NCBI GenBank assembly: GCA_022508285.1
Contig: JAFLVN010000001.1
Span: 62,001 to 126,000, forward strand
Source of the DNA: Clostridiales bacterium
GTDB lineage: Bacteria > Bacillota > Clostridia > Christensenellales > Borkfalkiaceae
DNA: 64,000 nt
Direction of reading: 5' to 3'
Of this stretch, positions 15,418 to 23,529 are shown in pieces. Position 1 is the first letter of the stretch; every line of letters begins with the position of its first letter. The notes below the pieces were generated by a model. That model ran no database searches, was not told the DNA's origin, and saw nothing but the letters and a program-made list of their open reading frames with translations. A program made the translations under genes and the position numbers.

Positions 15418-16107
15418 ATGAAAGAGCAACAAATTGAAAACGCCGCAGACGGCGTTGAAGAAGAGCTGAACACAGCAGTGCAAAAGCGCACGGCAAAACA
15501 GGTATTCGCGGAATATTTTACCGCAACACGGATAGCTTACATAGCTATATTTACGGCATTGTCTTATGCGTTGCGTTTTTTGGAGTTTTCGCTGTTGCCC
15601 GGAACGCCGATAGCTTTTCTTAAACTGGATTTCTCAAATATATTCCCGCTTTTGGGCGGCTTTGCTCTCGGTCCTGTTGCAGGTATTGTCATAGGTGTAT
15701 TAAAGGAATTGCTTTGGATATTCTTTTCATCAACCTTCGGCGTGGGAGAAATTGCAAATATAATAGTTATGTTGCCGTTTGTGCTTATACCGACCATTGC
15801 CTATAAATACCGCAAGGGCATTAAAAGCGTTCTTTTGTTTACTTCAATAGGTTGCGTAGCTCAGGTTATTTGGTCTTTCCCTGTCAATTGGCTTTTAAAT
15901 TTCCCCGTGTTTGTGGGTTTTAACTGGAAGTTCGGCATGTCTTTCTTTATGGGCAACTATGTATGGGGCTGGGTAATGCTGTTTAACCTTATAAAAGCCG
16001 TCGCAATTGCCGTTATCGTTTTGCTGATTTATAAATCCGTTTCACAGCTAATCAAACTGACAAACGAAAAGTTTACAAAAAAGTCAAAAAAGAAAAAAGA
16101 GAATTAA
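15418..16107 (+). CDS. ribU: Riboflavin ECF transporter, substrate-binding S component
   Basis: Membrane S component of an energy-coupling-factor transporter, taking up riboflavin together with a shared EcfA/A'/T module that is not in this window. Start fixed by AAGGAG eight bases before the ATG; the ORF track's longer form reads through the riboswitch. The first 45 residues are polar, which is longer than usual. Five or six membrane spans follow, with the typical S-component segments IAYIAIFTALSYALRF, LKLDFSNIFPLLGGFALGP and GVLKELLW. The riboflavin assignment rests mainly on the FMN riboswitch. Basic Lys-rich C-terminus. Confidence 0.92.
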   Translation: MKEQQIENAADGVEEELNTAVQKRTAKQVFAEYFTATRIAYIAIFTALSYALRFLEFSLLPGTPIAFLKLDFSNIFPLLGGFALGPVAGIVIGVLKELLWIFFSSTFGVGEIANIIVMLPFVLIPTIAYKYRKGIKSVLLFTSIGCVAQVIWSFPVNWLLNFPVFVGFNWKFGMSFFMGNYVWGWVMLFNLIKAVAIAVIVLLIYKSVSQLIKLTNEKFTKKSKKKKEN

Positions 16108-16110
16108 TAC

Positions 16111-16162
16111 TTGCAAATTGCCGCCATACGGGGTATAATATCTCCGTATGGCGGTATTTTTA
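16111..16162 (+). promoter_or_regulatory. Overlapping ribU terminator and tsaE promoter/start hairpin
   Basis: CCGCCATACGG and CCGTATGGCGG form an 11-bp stem followed by TATTTTTAT, which would stop the ribU transcript. The 12-nt loop contains the -10 box TATAAT (16134-16139) of a promoter whose -35 box TTGCAA is at 16111-16116 (17-bp spacer). The right arm contains the tsaE ATG, and the predicted start of transcription is only about two bases before it. Confidence 0.7.
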
Positions 16163-16552
16163 TCTGAAAGCGTCGAGGATACACTTTCCTTCGGCACACA
16201 ATACGCAAAAACGCTGAAATCGGGCGATATAGTCCTTTTAAAGGGGGATATGGGCGCAGGTAAAACGGTGTTTTGTAAGGGCGTTGCAAAGGGGTTGGGC
16301 ATAACTGACGAGGTATTGAGCCCCACATATGCGTATATGAACGATTACTCGGGCAAGCTATACCACTATGATTGTTACCGCCTGGAAAGCGGAGAGATGG
16401 CAGAGGCACTGGGGCTGTGCGACTACTTCTATTCGGACGGCGTATGCCTCATCGAGTGGGCGGAAAATATAGCCGACGTCCTGCCTGAAAACTGCAAAAC
16501 GGTGATTATAAAAAAGACGGCTGAAAACAAAAGGCGCATAATATATGAGTAA
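16148..16552 (+). CDS. tsaE: tRNA threonylcarbamoyladenosine biosynthesis ATPase TsaE
   Basis: P-loop ATPase that works with TsaB and TsaD to add threonylcarbamoyl to A37 of ANN-decoding tRNAs. The 134-residue protein has Walker A LKGDMGAGKTVFCKGVAKGLG, the SPTYAYMNDY segment with LYHYDCYRL, and LIEWAENIADVLP near the end. The ATG is about two bases after the predicted transcription start and no Shine-Dalgarno site is visible, so the mRNA may be leaderless. It overlaps tsaB by 8 bp. Confidence 0.95.
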   Translation: MAVFLSESVEDTLSFGTQYAKTLKSGDIVLLKGDMGAGKTVFCKGVAKGLGITDEVLSPTYAYMNDYSGKLYHYDCYRLESGEMAEALGLCDYFYSDGVCLIEWAENIADVLPENCKTVIIKKTAENKRRIIYE

Positions 16553-17138
16553 TTATCTGGCGGTGGACGCATCATCACGGTATTTGACCGTGGTTGCAAA
16601 GAAGGATGAAAATTTAATAGTAAGACACCTTGCCGACTGCGCCATGAAGCACTCGGTTATTATCATGGACGAGGTGGACGCAGCGTTCGGGCAAGCGGGA
16701 TTAACGCCCGCCGAGTGCGACTTTTTCTGTGCCGTCACCGGACCCGGTTCGTTTACGGGTATCCGCATAGGCATTTCCACTGTAAAGGGGCTTGCGCTCG
16801 GCACAAAAAAACCGCTTTTGGGAATAACCTCTTTCGACCTTGTCGCATATAATGTCAACAGCAAAAATTTTTGTGTGGTCATCGATGCGGCTCACTCGCA
16901 CTTCTACGTAAAGGGCTACGGCGAAAAAGCCTTTGCTTCCGCCTATCTCAGTCTTGACGAGGTGGAAAAACTCGGCTGTCCCCTATACGGTTTTGAAGAT
17001 CTTCCCTTAAAAAACTATACAAAACTTGAAATTAAGGATTGTCTGCCCGTTGCAATAGAAAGATCGGAGGGCAATTTTTCCGAGGATATCACCGCACTGT
17101 ACGTGAGAAAGTCGCAGGCGGAGGAGGGGAGAAAATGA
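16545..17138 (+). CDS. tsaB: tRNA threonylcarbamoyladenosine biosynthesis protein TsaB
   Basis: Inactive ASKHA-fold partner of TsaD in t6A formation. The 197-residue protein begins YLAVDASSRYLTVVAKK and has the family stretch CAVTGPGSFTGIRIGISTVKGLALG followed by LLGITSFDLVAYN. It overlaps tsaE by 8 bp and rimI by 4 bp, so all three are translationally coupled. tsaD is not in the window and must be encoded elsewhere. Length is slightly short but within range. Confidence 0.95.
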   Translation: MSNYLAVDASSRYLTVVAKKDENLIVRHLADCAMKHSVIIMDEVDAAFGQAGLTPAECDFFCAVTGPGSFTGIRIGISTVKGLALGTKKPLLGITSFDLVAYNVNSKNFCVVIDAAHSHFYVKGYGEKAFASAYLSLDEVEKLGCPLYGFEDLPLKNYTKLEIKDCLPVAIERSEGNFSEDITALYVRKSQAEEGRK

Positions 17139-17569
17139 AGCTACGCACGTGGAAATATGCCGATATATTGCGCATTGCCGAACTTGAAAAGGAGTGCTTC
17201 CCCGACGAACCCTGGTCATTTCAGATGCTGGTTTCGAGCTTTGAGAGCGACACGTTTCACGGCGTGTTAGCCGAGGACGGCGGCGAGATTATAGGCTACG
17301 GCGGCATTACCGTTTCCTGCGACACGGCGGATATTGCAAACGTTGCCGTAACCGAGGCGTTCAGGCACAGCGGTGTGGGGAGCAGTATTTTATCGGAGCT
17401 TCTATCCGTCGCAAAGTCGCAGGGTGCGCAAAAAGTCTTTTTAGAGGTCCGTGTTTCCAACGCCACAGCCATGTCGCTGTACTTAAAAAACGGCTTCAAA
17501 GGGGTACACGCACGCACACGCTACTACTCTAACGGCGAGGACTGCATCGTCATGGCAAAGGAGCTTTAA
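17135..17569 (+). CDS. rimI: GNAT acetyltransferase, RimI-like
   Basis: RimI acetylates the N-terminus of ribosomal protein S18, and its gene is typically linked to tsaB. The true start is MKLRTWKYADI (17135), overlapping the tsaB stop as ATGA, with GAGGGGAG just upstream; the ORF-track start lies inside tsaB. The 144-residue GNAT fold shows DEPWSFQML, the acetyl-CoA loop region VTEAFRHSGVGSSILSELL, FLEVRVSNATAMSLYLKNGFK and RTRYYSNGEDCIVM. The motif A loop is RHSGVGS rather than the common RGxGxG, still within the family. Confidence 0.93.
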   Translation: MKLRTWKYADILRIAELEKECFPDEPWSFQMLVSSFESDTFHGVLAEDGGEIIGYGGITVSCDTADIANVAVTEAFRHSGVGSSILSELLSVAKSQGAQKVFLEVRVSNATAMSLYLKNGFKGVHARTRYYSNGEDCIVMAKEL

Positions 17570-18292
17570 ATATTAGTTGACGGCAAATTCGTCTCCTGCA
17601 TACGCTGTGGGAGGGGTGAAAAGGTCGTGCTTCTGCACGGCTATCTCTCCAAAAAAGAGAGCTTTTACTATCAGATAGAATTTTTGTCAAAGTATTTCGA
17701 GGTTATCGCGCCCGACTTCCCCGGTTTCGGCGCAAGTGCACCCTTGAACGAGGCGTGGTCGGTTCAAGACTATGCGGAGTGGCTTGTGCGCTTTTTAAAG
17801 GCGCAAAACGTGGCACGGGTGCATATTTTAGCTCATTCGTTCGGTGCAAGGGTGGCGTTCAAGGCGTTATCAGCCCGCCCCGATATTGCAGATAGCCTGA
17901 TAGTCACAGGCGGAGCGGGGCTTGTAAAACCACGCTCGCCCGAGTACATAAAAAAGGTAAATGCGTACAGGCGTATTAAAAAAATTTTCCCCAAGTTTGC
18001 CGAAAAGCATTTCGGAAGCAGCGAATACCGTACCCTTCCGCCCGTAATGCGGGAGAGCTATAAAAAGATAGTCAACGAGGACTTGTCCGACTGTGCGGCG
18101 AAAGTAAAGTGCAAAACGTATCTGCTCTACGGCAAAGCCGATACCGTAACGCCTCCTTCGGAGGAGGGTCAAACTTTCCACAACCTTATTGCAGACAGCC
18201 GCTTTGAAATAATGGAGGGCGGACACTTCTGCTTTTCGGAATATCCCGACCTTTTCAATTCAAAAATTTTTAACTTCCTTTCGGTGAAGTGA
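17570..18292 (+). CDS. Alpha/beta hydrolase, probable non-AUG start
   Basis: Alpha/beta hydrolase of unknown substrate. Motifs: the oxyanion loop LLHGYLS, the nucleophile elbow LAHSFGAR (Ser in GxSxG-like HSFGA), an acid in YGKADTVTPP, and a catalytic His in GGHFCFSEYP. The ORF track starts at GTG 17627, which would remove the first strands of the fold. The frame stays open back to the rimI stop, giving LVDGKFVSCIRCGRGEKVVLLHG, and GGAG lies 6 bases before an ATA codon at 17570. I therefore prefer an ATA start; GTG 17627 with a GGAGGGG site 10 bases upstream is the alternative. It overlaps the Mur ligase start by one base. Confidence 0.8.
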   Translation: MLVDGKFVSCIRCGRGEKVVLLHGYLSKKESFYYQIEFLSKYFEVIAPDFPGFGASAPLNEAWSVQDYAEWLVRFLKAQNVARVHILAHSFGARVAFKALSARPDIADSLIVTGGAGLVKPRSPEYIKKVNAYRRIKKIFPKFAEKHFGSSEYRTLPPVMRESYKKIVNEDLSDCAAKVKCKTYLLYGKADTVTPPSEEGQTFHNLIADSRFEIMEGGHFCFSEYPDLFNSKIFNFLSVK

Positions 18293-19890
18293 TGGGTATA
18301 TTTATATCTTTACAAATTACAATCGAATGTGTGGTCGTCGCCCTGCTCTTTTCGGCGGCTTTAAGCGCCACGTATTGCAAACTTTTGGGCATTTTGCAGT
18401 CCTCGGGGTACAGCAATAAAAAGCTGTTTTCGTGGGCGGGCAAAAAGGGCAACGCCGCCGTGCCTCGGCAGGTGTTGCTGTTTATGCTGTGCGCTCTCTC
18501 GTATGCGGTGATTGCGCTCTGTTTCTCGTTTGCGGGCGTATGGGCTGCGGTTGTTGCGCTTTCGGCATATCTGCTGTTTTTAATATTGTACGTGGTTGCC
18601 GATAAGCGCAAGGCGCTCCGCTCGCCCGTGTCGTTCACGCCGAGGCTCAAACGGCTGTACGTAGTCACGTTCTTCGTTACGGCTGTGCTCGTTTACTTTA
18701 CAATCACTCTTTTAAACTTTGCAGATTTTTTGTGGCAAAACAATATTTTCAATCTTTTAAGATATCTGCCCCTTTCGTTATTTCCGCTTTTATCGCTACC
18801 GATAATCGCTCTTTCCAACCTGATTGCCAAAATCTACGAGGTTCCGCACAACAAGTCGTTTGTGCGTGCGGCAAAAAAGAAATTGGCGGGCGCAAAAATC
18901 ACCGTTGTTGGAATTACGGGTAGCTACGGCAAAACGAGCACCAAGCAGATTTTAAACGGAATACTATCAAAAAAATTCCGTGTGCTATCCACGCCACGCT
19001 CGCACAACACGCCGCTCGGGCTGGCGCTCTCAATAAACTCCAACGACCTTAATAACTACGATATATTCATAGCCGAAATGGGCGCCCGTCACCTCGGCGA
19101 TATAGCCGAGCTCTGCGAGTTCTGTCCGCCCGACTACTCGGTTATTACGGGCATATGTCCCCAGCATCTCGAAAGTTTTAAGACGGAAGAAAATATCGTC
19201 AAGGCTAAGGGCGAAATTCTTCTCGGCACAAAAATCAAGGCAGTCATTGCCCCCGACTGCTACGAAAGATTTGCAGACTATTCCTGCCAGAAGGCATCGG
19301 CTGACTGCGTTTCGAATATTGCATGCACGAGCAGCGGAACGGAATTTGTGCTCACGCTCGGCGGCAAGAAAAAGAAGGTTAAAACCAAGCTTTTGGGCGA
19401 ACATTCTGCTCACAATATAGCACTTGCCGCACGTCTTGCGTTTGAGCTCGGCATGAGCTTAACCGAGATTGCGGAGGCGGTGGAGGGGCTCGAATATATA
19501 GAGCACCGCCTGCAACTCATTAAAAATAACGGCGTCAACATTCTGGACGACGGCTATAACTCCAACGTAAAGGGCGCGGCGGCGGCGCTTGACGTGCTTC
19601 GCACTTTCGAAGGCAGAAAGATTGCCGTAACCCCGGGGCTTGTGGAGCTCGGAATACTTGAAGAGAGCGAAAACTACGCCCTCGGCAAAAAGCTTGTGGG
19701 GCTCGACGAGGTCATTTTAGTCGGCGATACGTTGATTACGCCCGTGCGCAAAGGCTACCTTGAAAACGGCGGTGAGCAGTCAAAATTACACACCGTCCCC
19801 ACGCTGTTTGCGGCGCAGGATATGCTTAAAGGGATACTGCAAAGCGGCGACACCGTGTTATTTTTAAACGATTTACCCGACATTTACTAG
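18292..19890 (+). CDS. Membrane-anchored Mur ligase family protein (MurF-like)
   Basis: The C-terminal 330 residues form an ATP-dependent Mur ligase: P-loop VVGITGSYGKTSTKQIL, RSHNTPLG, AEMGARHLGDI, GEHSAHNIALAARLA and DDGYNSNVKGAAAALDVL, closest to MurF (UDP-MurNAc-tripeptide:D-Ala-D-Ala ligase). Unlike soluble MurF, the first 195 residues hold about six membrane helices. Such membrane Mur ligases are known in Clostridia, and the ddl gene just downstream supplies D-Ala-D-Ala, which supports the MurF role. ATG 18292 is chosen over GTG 18289 because it overlaps the hydrolase stop as TGATG. No second MurF is visible here. Confidence 0.85.
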   Translation: MGIFISLQITIECVVVALLFSAALSATYCKLLGILQSSGYSNKKLFSWAGKKGNAAVPRQVLLFMLCALSYAVIALCFSFAGVWAAVVALSAYLLFLILYVVADKRKALRSPVSFTPRLKRLYVVTFFVTAVLVYFTITLLNFADFLWQNNIFNLLRYLPLSLFPLLSLPIIALSNLIAKIYEVPHNKSFVRAAKKKLAGAKITVVGITGSYGKTSTKQILNGILSKKFRVLSTPRSHNTPLGLALSINSNDLNNYDIFIAEMGARHLGDIAELCEFCPPDYSVITGICPQHLESFKTEENIVKAKGEILLGTKIKAVIAPDCYERFADYSCQKASADCVSNIACTSSGTEFVLTLGGKKKKVKTKLLGEHSAHNIALAARLAFELGMSLTEIAEAVEGLEYIEHRLQLIKNNGVNILDDGYNSNVKGAAAALDVLRTFEGRKIAVTPGLVELGILEESENYALGKKLVGLDEVILVGDTLITPVRKGYLENGGEQSKLHTVPTLFAAQDMLKGILQSGDTVLFLNDLPDIY

Positions 19891-19899
19891 ATGATTAAT

Positions 19900-19994
19900 G
19901 CCGAAAAACGTAGCGCGGATTGATTTCGCGCGTTAAGCGTTTTACGACAAAAGCAACCTCGCGACAAGTCGCGCTACTGCACGACTTGCGCGAA
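19900..19994. repeat. Second structured repeat family, copy C1
   Basis: Shares with C2 (28879) the strings CGGATTGATTTCGC and CTCGCGACAAGTCGCGCTAC plus the following TGCACGACTTGCGCGAAA. Here AAAACG pairs with CGTTTT and GCGCG with CGCGC around the conserved GATTGATT loop; in C2 both stems have different but still paired bases. It fills the gap between the Mur ligase and ddl. Confidence 0.72.
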
Positions 19995-20046
19995 ATATTA
20001 TATCACCAAAGCTGAAATTATTAAGTAAAGTGGAGGTGATTTTTTT

Positions 20047-21135
20047 ATGACTAAAAATATAATAGTCGTTTTAGGCGGGGTGTCCAACGAAAACGAAATA
20101 TCCGTAATTACGGGCACAATGGCTGCCAACGTATTAAAGAACGGCGGTATGGGTGTAATACCCGTGTACATATCGCAGAGCGGCGAATTTTTTTCGGGCG
20201 AAGAATTGCTTGACGTCGCCACGTTCAAGCAATCCGACTTTAAAAATTGCAGTAAAGCGGTAATCGCAGACGGCGGCATATACCTTTTCAATAGACGGGG
20301 AAAGCTTAAAAAGCACGTCAAAGCAGACTGCGTTTTAAACTGCTGTCACGGCGGCTGGGGCGAGGGCGGAGGACTGAACGGCGTATGCGCCGCTGCGGGA
20401 CTGCCGCTTGCGGGCGCTGATATATTTTCTTCGTCGGCGTTTATGGATAAGTATCTCACTAAAATCGTGCTTTCGGGGCTTGGCGTAAGGACTGCACTTT
20501 ACAGATATATCACACCCGATTGCGCCGACATGAGCGGTTTGCAGTACCCTATGATTGTTAAGCCCGCAACTCTCGGCTCGAGCATAGGCATACAAAAAGT
20601 TTCCGACGGCGACGAGCTGAAAACTGCGCTCGACTGCGCATTTATCTATGACGGGGCGGCAATCGTGGAAAAATATCTCGAGCCCCGCAGGGAGATAAAT
20701 TGCGCCGCATACCGTGCGGGTGACAAGGTGATTGTATCCGAGTGTGAAGAGGCGGTGACTTCGGGTGATATTTTAAGCTTCGAGGATAAATATCAGGGCG
20801 GTGGAAGGTCGGTTATCCCCGCAGATATCTCGGCGAAAGACTCAGCGTATATCCGTCAGACCACACGCATGGTCTATGAAAAGCTGAATATGCGGGGTAT
20901 AGTGCGTTTTGACTACATAATTTCGGACGAGGTGTACTTAAGCGAGGTAAACACCGTGCCCGGCTCGCTCGCCTATTACCTGTTTTCTAAAAGCTTTAAA
21001 GACTTTTTCAGCGTGCTTGACGGCGTAATATCTCAGGCTGAATTAGATTTTGCCCGCTCACATAAACAGCTTTTAACTACGGGTATACTTAAAAATATCC
21101 CCGAAAAAAATGCCGCAAAAATGGGACGTAAATAA
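20047..21135 (+). CDS. ddl: D-alanine--D-alanine ligase
   Basis: ATP-grasp ligase making the D-Ala-D-Ala dipeptide for peptidoglycan. The 362-residue protein starts KNIIVVLGGVSNENEISVITG (GG/ENEIS replaces the common GGxSxEHxVS), then GGWGEGGGLNGVCAAAGLPLAG, the ATP-grasp strand MIVKPATLGSSIGIQKV, EREIN-like LEPRREINCA, RFDYII and the metal site SEVNTVPGSLAYYLF. GGAGGTG precedes the ATG. It follows the membrane MurF-like ligase, its pathway partner. Ligase specificity (D-Ala versus D-Ser or D-lactate) cannot be fixed by eye. Confidence 0.94.
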   Translation: MTKNIIVVLGGVSNENEISVITGTMAANVLKNGGMGVIPVYISQSGEFFSGEELLDVATFKQSDFKNCSKAVIADGGIYLFNRRGKLKKHVKADCVLNCCHGGWGEGGGLNGVCAAAGLPLAGADIFSSSAFMDKYLTKIVLSGLGVRTALYRYITPDCADMSGLQYPMIVKPATLGSSIGIQKVSDGDELKTALDCAFIYDGAAIVEKYLEPRREINCAAYRAGDKVIVSECEEAVTSGDILSFEDKYQGGGRSVIPADISAKDSAYIRQTTRMVYEKLNMRGIVRFDYIISDEVYLSEVNTVPGSLAYYLFSKSFKDFFSVLDGVISQAELDFARSHKQLLTTGILKNIPEKNAAKMGRK

Positions 21136-21176
21136 AATAAGAGTGGCGCACCTTTTAAGGTGCGCCACTCTTATTT
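21135..21176. terminator. Bidirectional terminator between ddl and the pyridoxal kinase
   Basis: AAGAGTGGCGCACCTT and AAGGTGCGCCACTCTT form a long perfect stem flanked by A and T tracts, serving the two convergent genes. Confidence 0.92.
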
Positions 21177-21187
21177 AATCAAAGAAA

Positions 21188-21994
21188 TTATTTATTATTG
21201 AGAACGTGTTCAAAATTCACTCCGTAGAAGTGAGATTTTTTATCGGTTTTTTTAATGCAATCCGCAACGAACTTTCCCGCCGCAAGGCAGCAGTCCGTAA
21301 GGCTTGCGCCCGACAGATAATTTGCGGTGAACACCGAAGCAAATATATCGCCCGTGCCGTGATACTTTTCGGGCAGCTTTTCAAGGAACACATATTCGTA
21401 TTTGCCGTTTGCGTAAATAACTTCGCCTATCTTTCCGCCAAGCTCTATTCCGGTAATAATTATCGTTCCGTCCGTAATTTTTGTAAGCGCCTGCACCATA
21501 TTCTCTACGTATGCCTTGTCGTAAACTTCCCTGTATTCAACTCCCGTTAAAAAGCTTGCCTCCGTCATGTTGGGAAGAATTATGTCCGCCCTTTTAAGAA
21601 GCTTGGCCATAGCCTTTACATACTCTGTGTCAAATCCGCCGTATAATTTGCCGTTATCGGCAAAAACGGGATCGATTATAACCTTGCTTCCGTCTTTTGC
21701 AAACTTATCAAAACACTCCTCGGCAACGTCCATAAGTTGCTTTTTGCCGAGATACCCCAATAAAAATCCGTCAAATTTAAACCCGTTATTTTCCCATTCT
21801 TTAAAAATATTTGAAATTTCGTTTGTCAAGTCAAAATAGCTCCAACTCTTGAACATCGTATGGTTTGAAAGTACTGCGGTAGGCAGAACGCAGGTCTCCA
21901 CGCCGTACGCCGATAGAATGGGCAGAGCAACCGTCAGCGAGCACTGCCCTACGCAGGATAAATCCTGCATGGTGAGTAATTTTACGTTTTTCAA
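21188..21994 (-). CDS. Pyridoxal/pyridoxamine kinase
   Basis: Ribokinase-fold kinase that phosphorylates pyridoxal-type B6 vitamers in PLP salvage. Landmarks: MQDLSCVGQCSLTVALPILSAYGVETCVLPTAVLSNH (PdxK/PdxY signature region), VIIDPVFADNGKLY, ADIILPNMTEASFLTG and the anion-hole segment KYHGTGDIFASVFTANYLSG with the catalytic Asp. The 268-residue length is usual. The start is a TTG at 21994 preceded by AAGGAG at 7 bases. A divergent MocR/PdxR-type regulator lies 99 bp away, which supports the vitamin B6 assignment. Confidence 0.92.
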   Translation of the reverse strand: MKNVKLLTMQDLSCVGQCSLTVALPILSAYGVETCVLPTAVLSNHTMFKSWSYFDLTNEISNIFKEWENNGFKFDGFLLGYLGKKQLMDVAEECFDKFAKDGSKVIIDPVFADNGKLYGGFDTEYVKAMAKLLKRADIILPNMTEASFLTGVEYREVYDKAYVENMVQALTKITDGTIIITGIELGGKIGEVIYANGKYEYVFLEKLPEKYHGTGDIFASVFTANYLSGASLTDCCLAAGKFVADCIKKTDKKSHFYGVNFEHVLNNK

Positions 21995-22021
21995 ATTTAT
22001 TCTCCTTAGAATGTATTACAG

Positions 22022-22050
22022 TTGACTATTATACTCGGCTGTGATATTAT
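22022..22050 (+). promoter_or_regulatory. Promoter of the MocR-type regulator
   Basis: TTGACT at 22022-22027, 17 bp, TATTAT at 22045-22050. On the opposite strand ATTATA at 22028-22033 reads as TATAAT and could serve the kinase gene, so the two promoters overlap and one bound protein could affect both. Confidence 0.6.
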
Positions 22051-22093
22051 TTAAATAATCAAAATAATAAAATTTTTTAATACCAGAGAATTT

Positions 22094-23458
22094 ATGCCCA
22101 TCTACGAAATCACAGGTAAAAATAAATATTACACGCTGTATAAGGACGTGCGGGAAGATATCCTTAGAGGGAAGTTCAAATCGGGCGAAAAGCTACCCGC
22201 AAAGCGTGCGCTTGCCGCAGAGCTCGGGGTGAGCGTGGTTACAGTGCAGCTTGCGTACGAGCAACTGCTTGCCGAGGGATACGTTTCCAGCCGTGAACGA
22301 AGCGGATATTTTGTGGAAAACGTCAACGTGCAACAACCCGCAGCAGATGGAAATTTTTCGCACAGAATGCCCGAATACGGCGGTAAAACTGAATATTCAA
22401 TCGACTTCGTAAAGGGTTCAACGCCCGCTTCGCTATTCCCGTTTTCAGTGTGGGCAAAGCTTATGCGGGGGGTGCTTGCCGATTGTGGAGAGCATCTTTT
22501 GGAGCGTGTTCCGTGCGACGGCGACGGTGATTTAAAGAGGGAAATTGCCGCATATCTATACCGTTCCCGCGGCATAGACGTTGACCCGCAGTACATAGTA
22601 ATCGGCGCAGGCGCAGAATATCTTTACGGCGTTATAGTACAGCTCTTGGGCAGGGACAAGCTGTTTGCGGTGGAAAATCCCGGATATCGAACGATATCGG
22701 GAGCATATGCTTTAAACGGTGCTAAAACAGTGCCCGTGGCGGTGATTGGTACGGGAATATCCATTGACGAACTGCATAAATCCAACGCAGATGTACTGCA
22801 TATTTCGCCCGCCCACCAATTTCCTACGGGGGTTATTACGCCCGCTGCTACGCGCTCGCAGATAATCGAATGGGCAAGAGAGAGGGGGAGATATATTATA
22901 GAGGACGACTACGACAGCGAGTTCCGCCTGTCGGGCAAGCCGTTACACAGTCTTTACAGCCTCTGCCCCGAAAAGGTGATATATATGAACACCTTTTCAA
23001 AGAGTCTTGCGCCCTCAATGCGCATGGGCTATATGATTTTGCCGCCTGCGCTGTACGCAAAGTTTATCGGAATTTTTTCGTCGAGCGCAAACATAGTGCC
23101 GCTGTTCGAGCAGAAGACTCTTGCGGCAATGCTGGGCGGCGGATACTTCGAGCGGCACATAAACCGCCTTAAAAATCACTATCGGGAAATACGCCGTGCC
23201 GTAGCGGAAACGCTTGAAAAACTCAACACGGGTTGCGAACTTTACGATACGGGCGGCGGTTTGCATATGCTCGTTAAATTCAAAGGAATATCGGACGATA
23301 CCATAAAAGAATACGCCTCCGCACACGGTATACGCATAAGGTGTTTATCGGACTATATGTTTGCGCCGCTTGACGGCGTGGAGGGGTGCGCCGTAATCAA
23401 CTATTCGGGAGTAACCCTGTCTCAGCTTAAAGAGCTTGCGGAAAAATTTAAACGTTAA
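22094..23458 (+). CDS. MocR/PdxR-type GntR regulator with aminotransferase domain
   Basis: A chimeric transcription factor: an N-terminal GntR winged helix (KYYTLYKDVREDILRGKFKSGEKLPAKRALAAELGVSVVTVQLAYEQL) joined to a fold-type I aminotransferase domain with the PLP lysine region YMNTFSKSLAPSMRMGYM and the DDYDSEFR motif. PdxR-type members sense PLP and control B6 synthesis or salvage. It faces a pyridoxal kinase gene, so it most likely controls that gene and perhaps itself. Full length at 454 residues. A convergent terminator follows. Confidence 0.93.
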   Translation: MPIYEITGKNKYYTLYKDVREDILRGKFKSGEKLPAKRALAAELGVSVVTVQLAYEQLLAEGYVSSRERSGYFVENVNVQQPAADGNFSHRMPEYGGKTEYSIDFVKGSTPASLFPFSVWAKLMRGVLADCGEHLLERVPCDGDGDLKREIAAYLYRSRGIDVDPQYIVIGAGAEYLYGVIVQLLGRDKLFAVENPGYRTISGAYALNGAKTVPVAVIGTGISIDELHKSNADVLHISPAHQFPTGVITPAATRSQIIEWARERGRYIIEDDYDSEFRLSGKPLHSLYSLCPEKVIYMNTFSKSLAPSMRMGYMILPPALYAKFIGIFSSSANIVPLFEQKTLAAMLGGGYFERHINRLKNHYREIRRAVAETLEKLNTGCELYDTGGGLHMLVKFKGISDDTIKEYASAHGIRIRCLSDYMFAPLDGVEGCAVINYSGVTLSQLKELAEKFKR

Positions 23459-23459
23459 A

Positions 23460-23503
23460 GTAAAGTGCGTCTGCGGAAATGTTTCCGCAGGCGCACTTTT
23501 TAT
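23460..23503. terminator. Bidirectional terminator between the MocR gene and the M23 gene
   Basis: AAGTGCGTCTGCGGAAA and TTTCCGCAGGCGCACTT pair with one G-T position and are followed by TTTATTTT. Confidence 0.9.
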
Positions 23504-23529
23504 TTTAATAGGGGTGTCTGAATAATATT

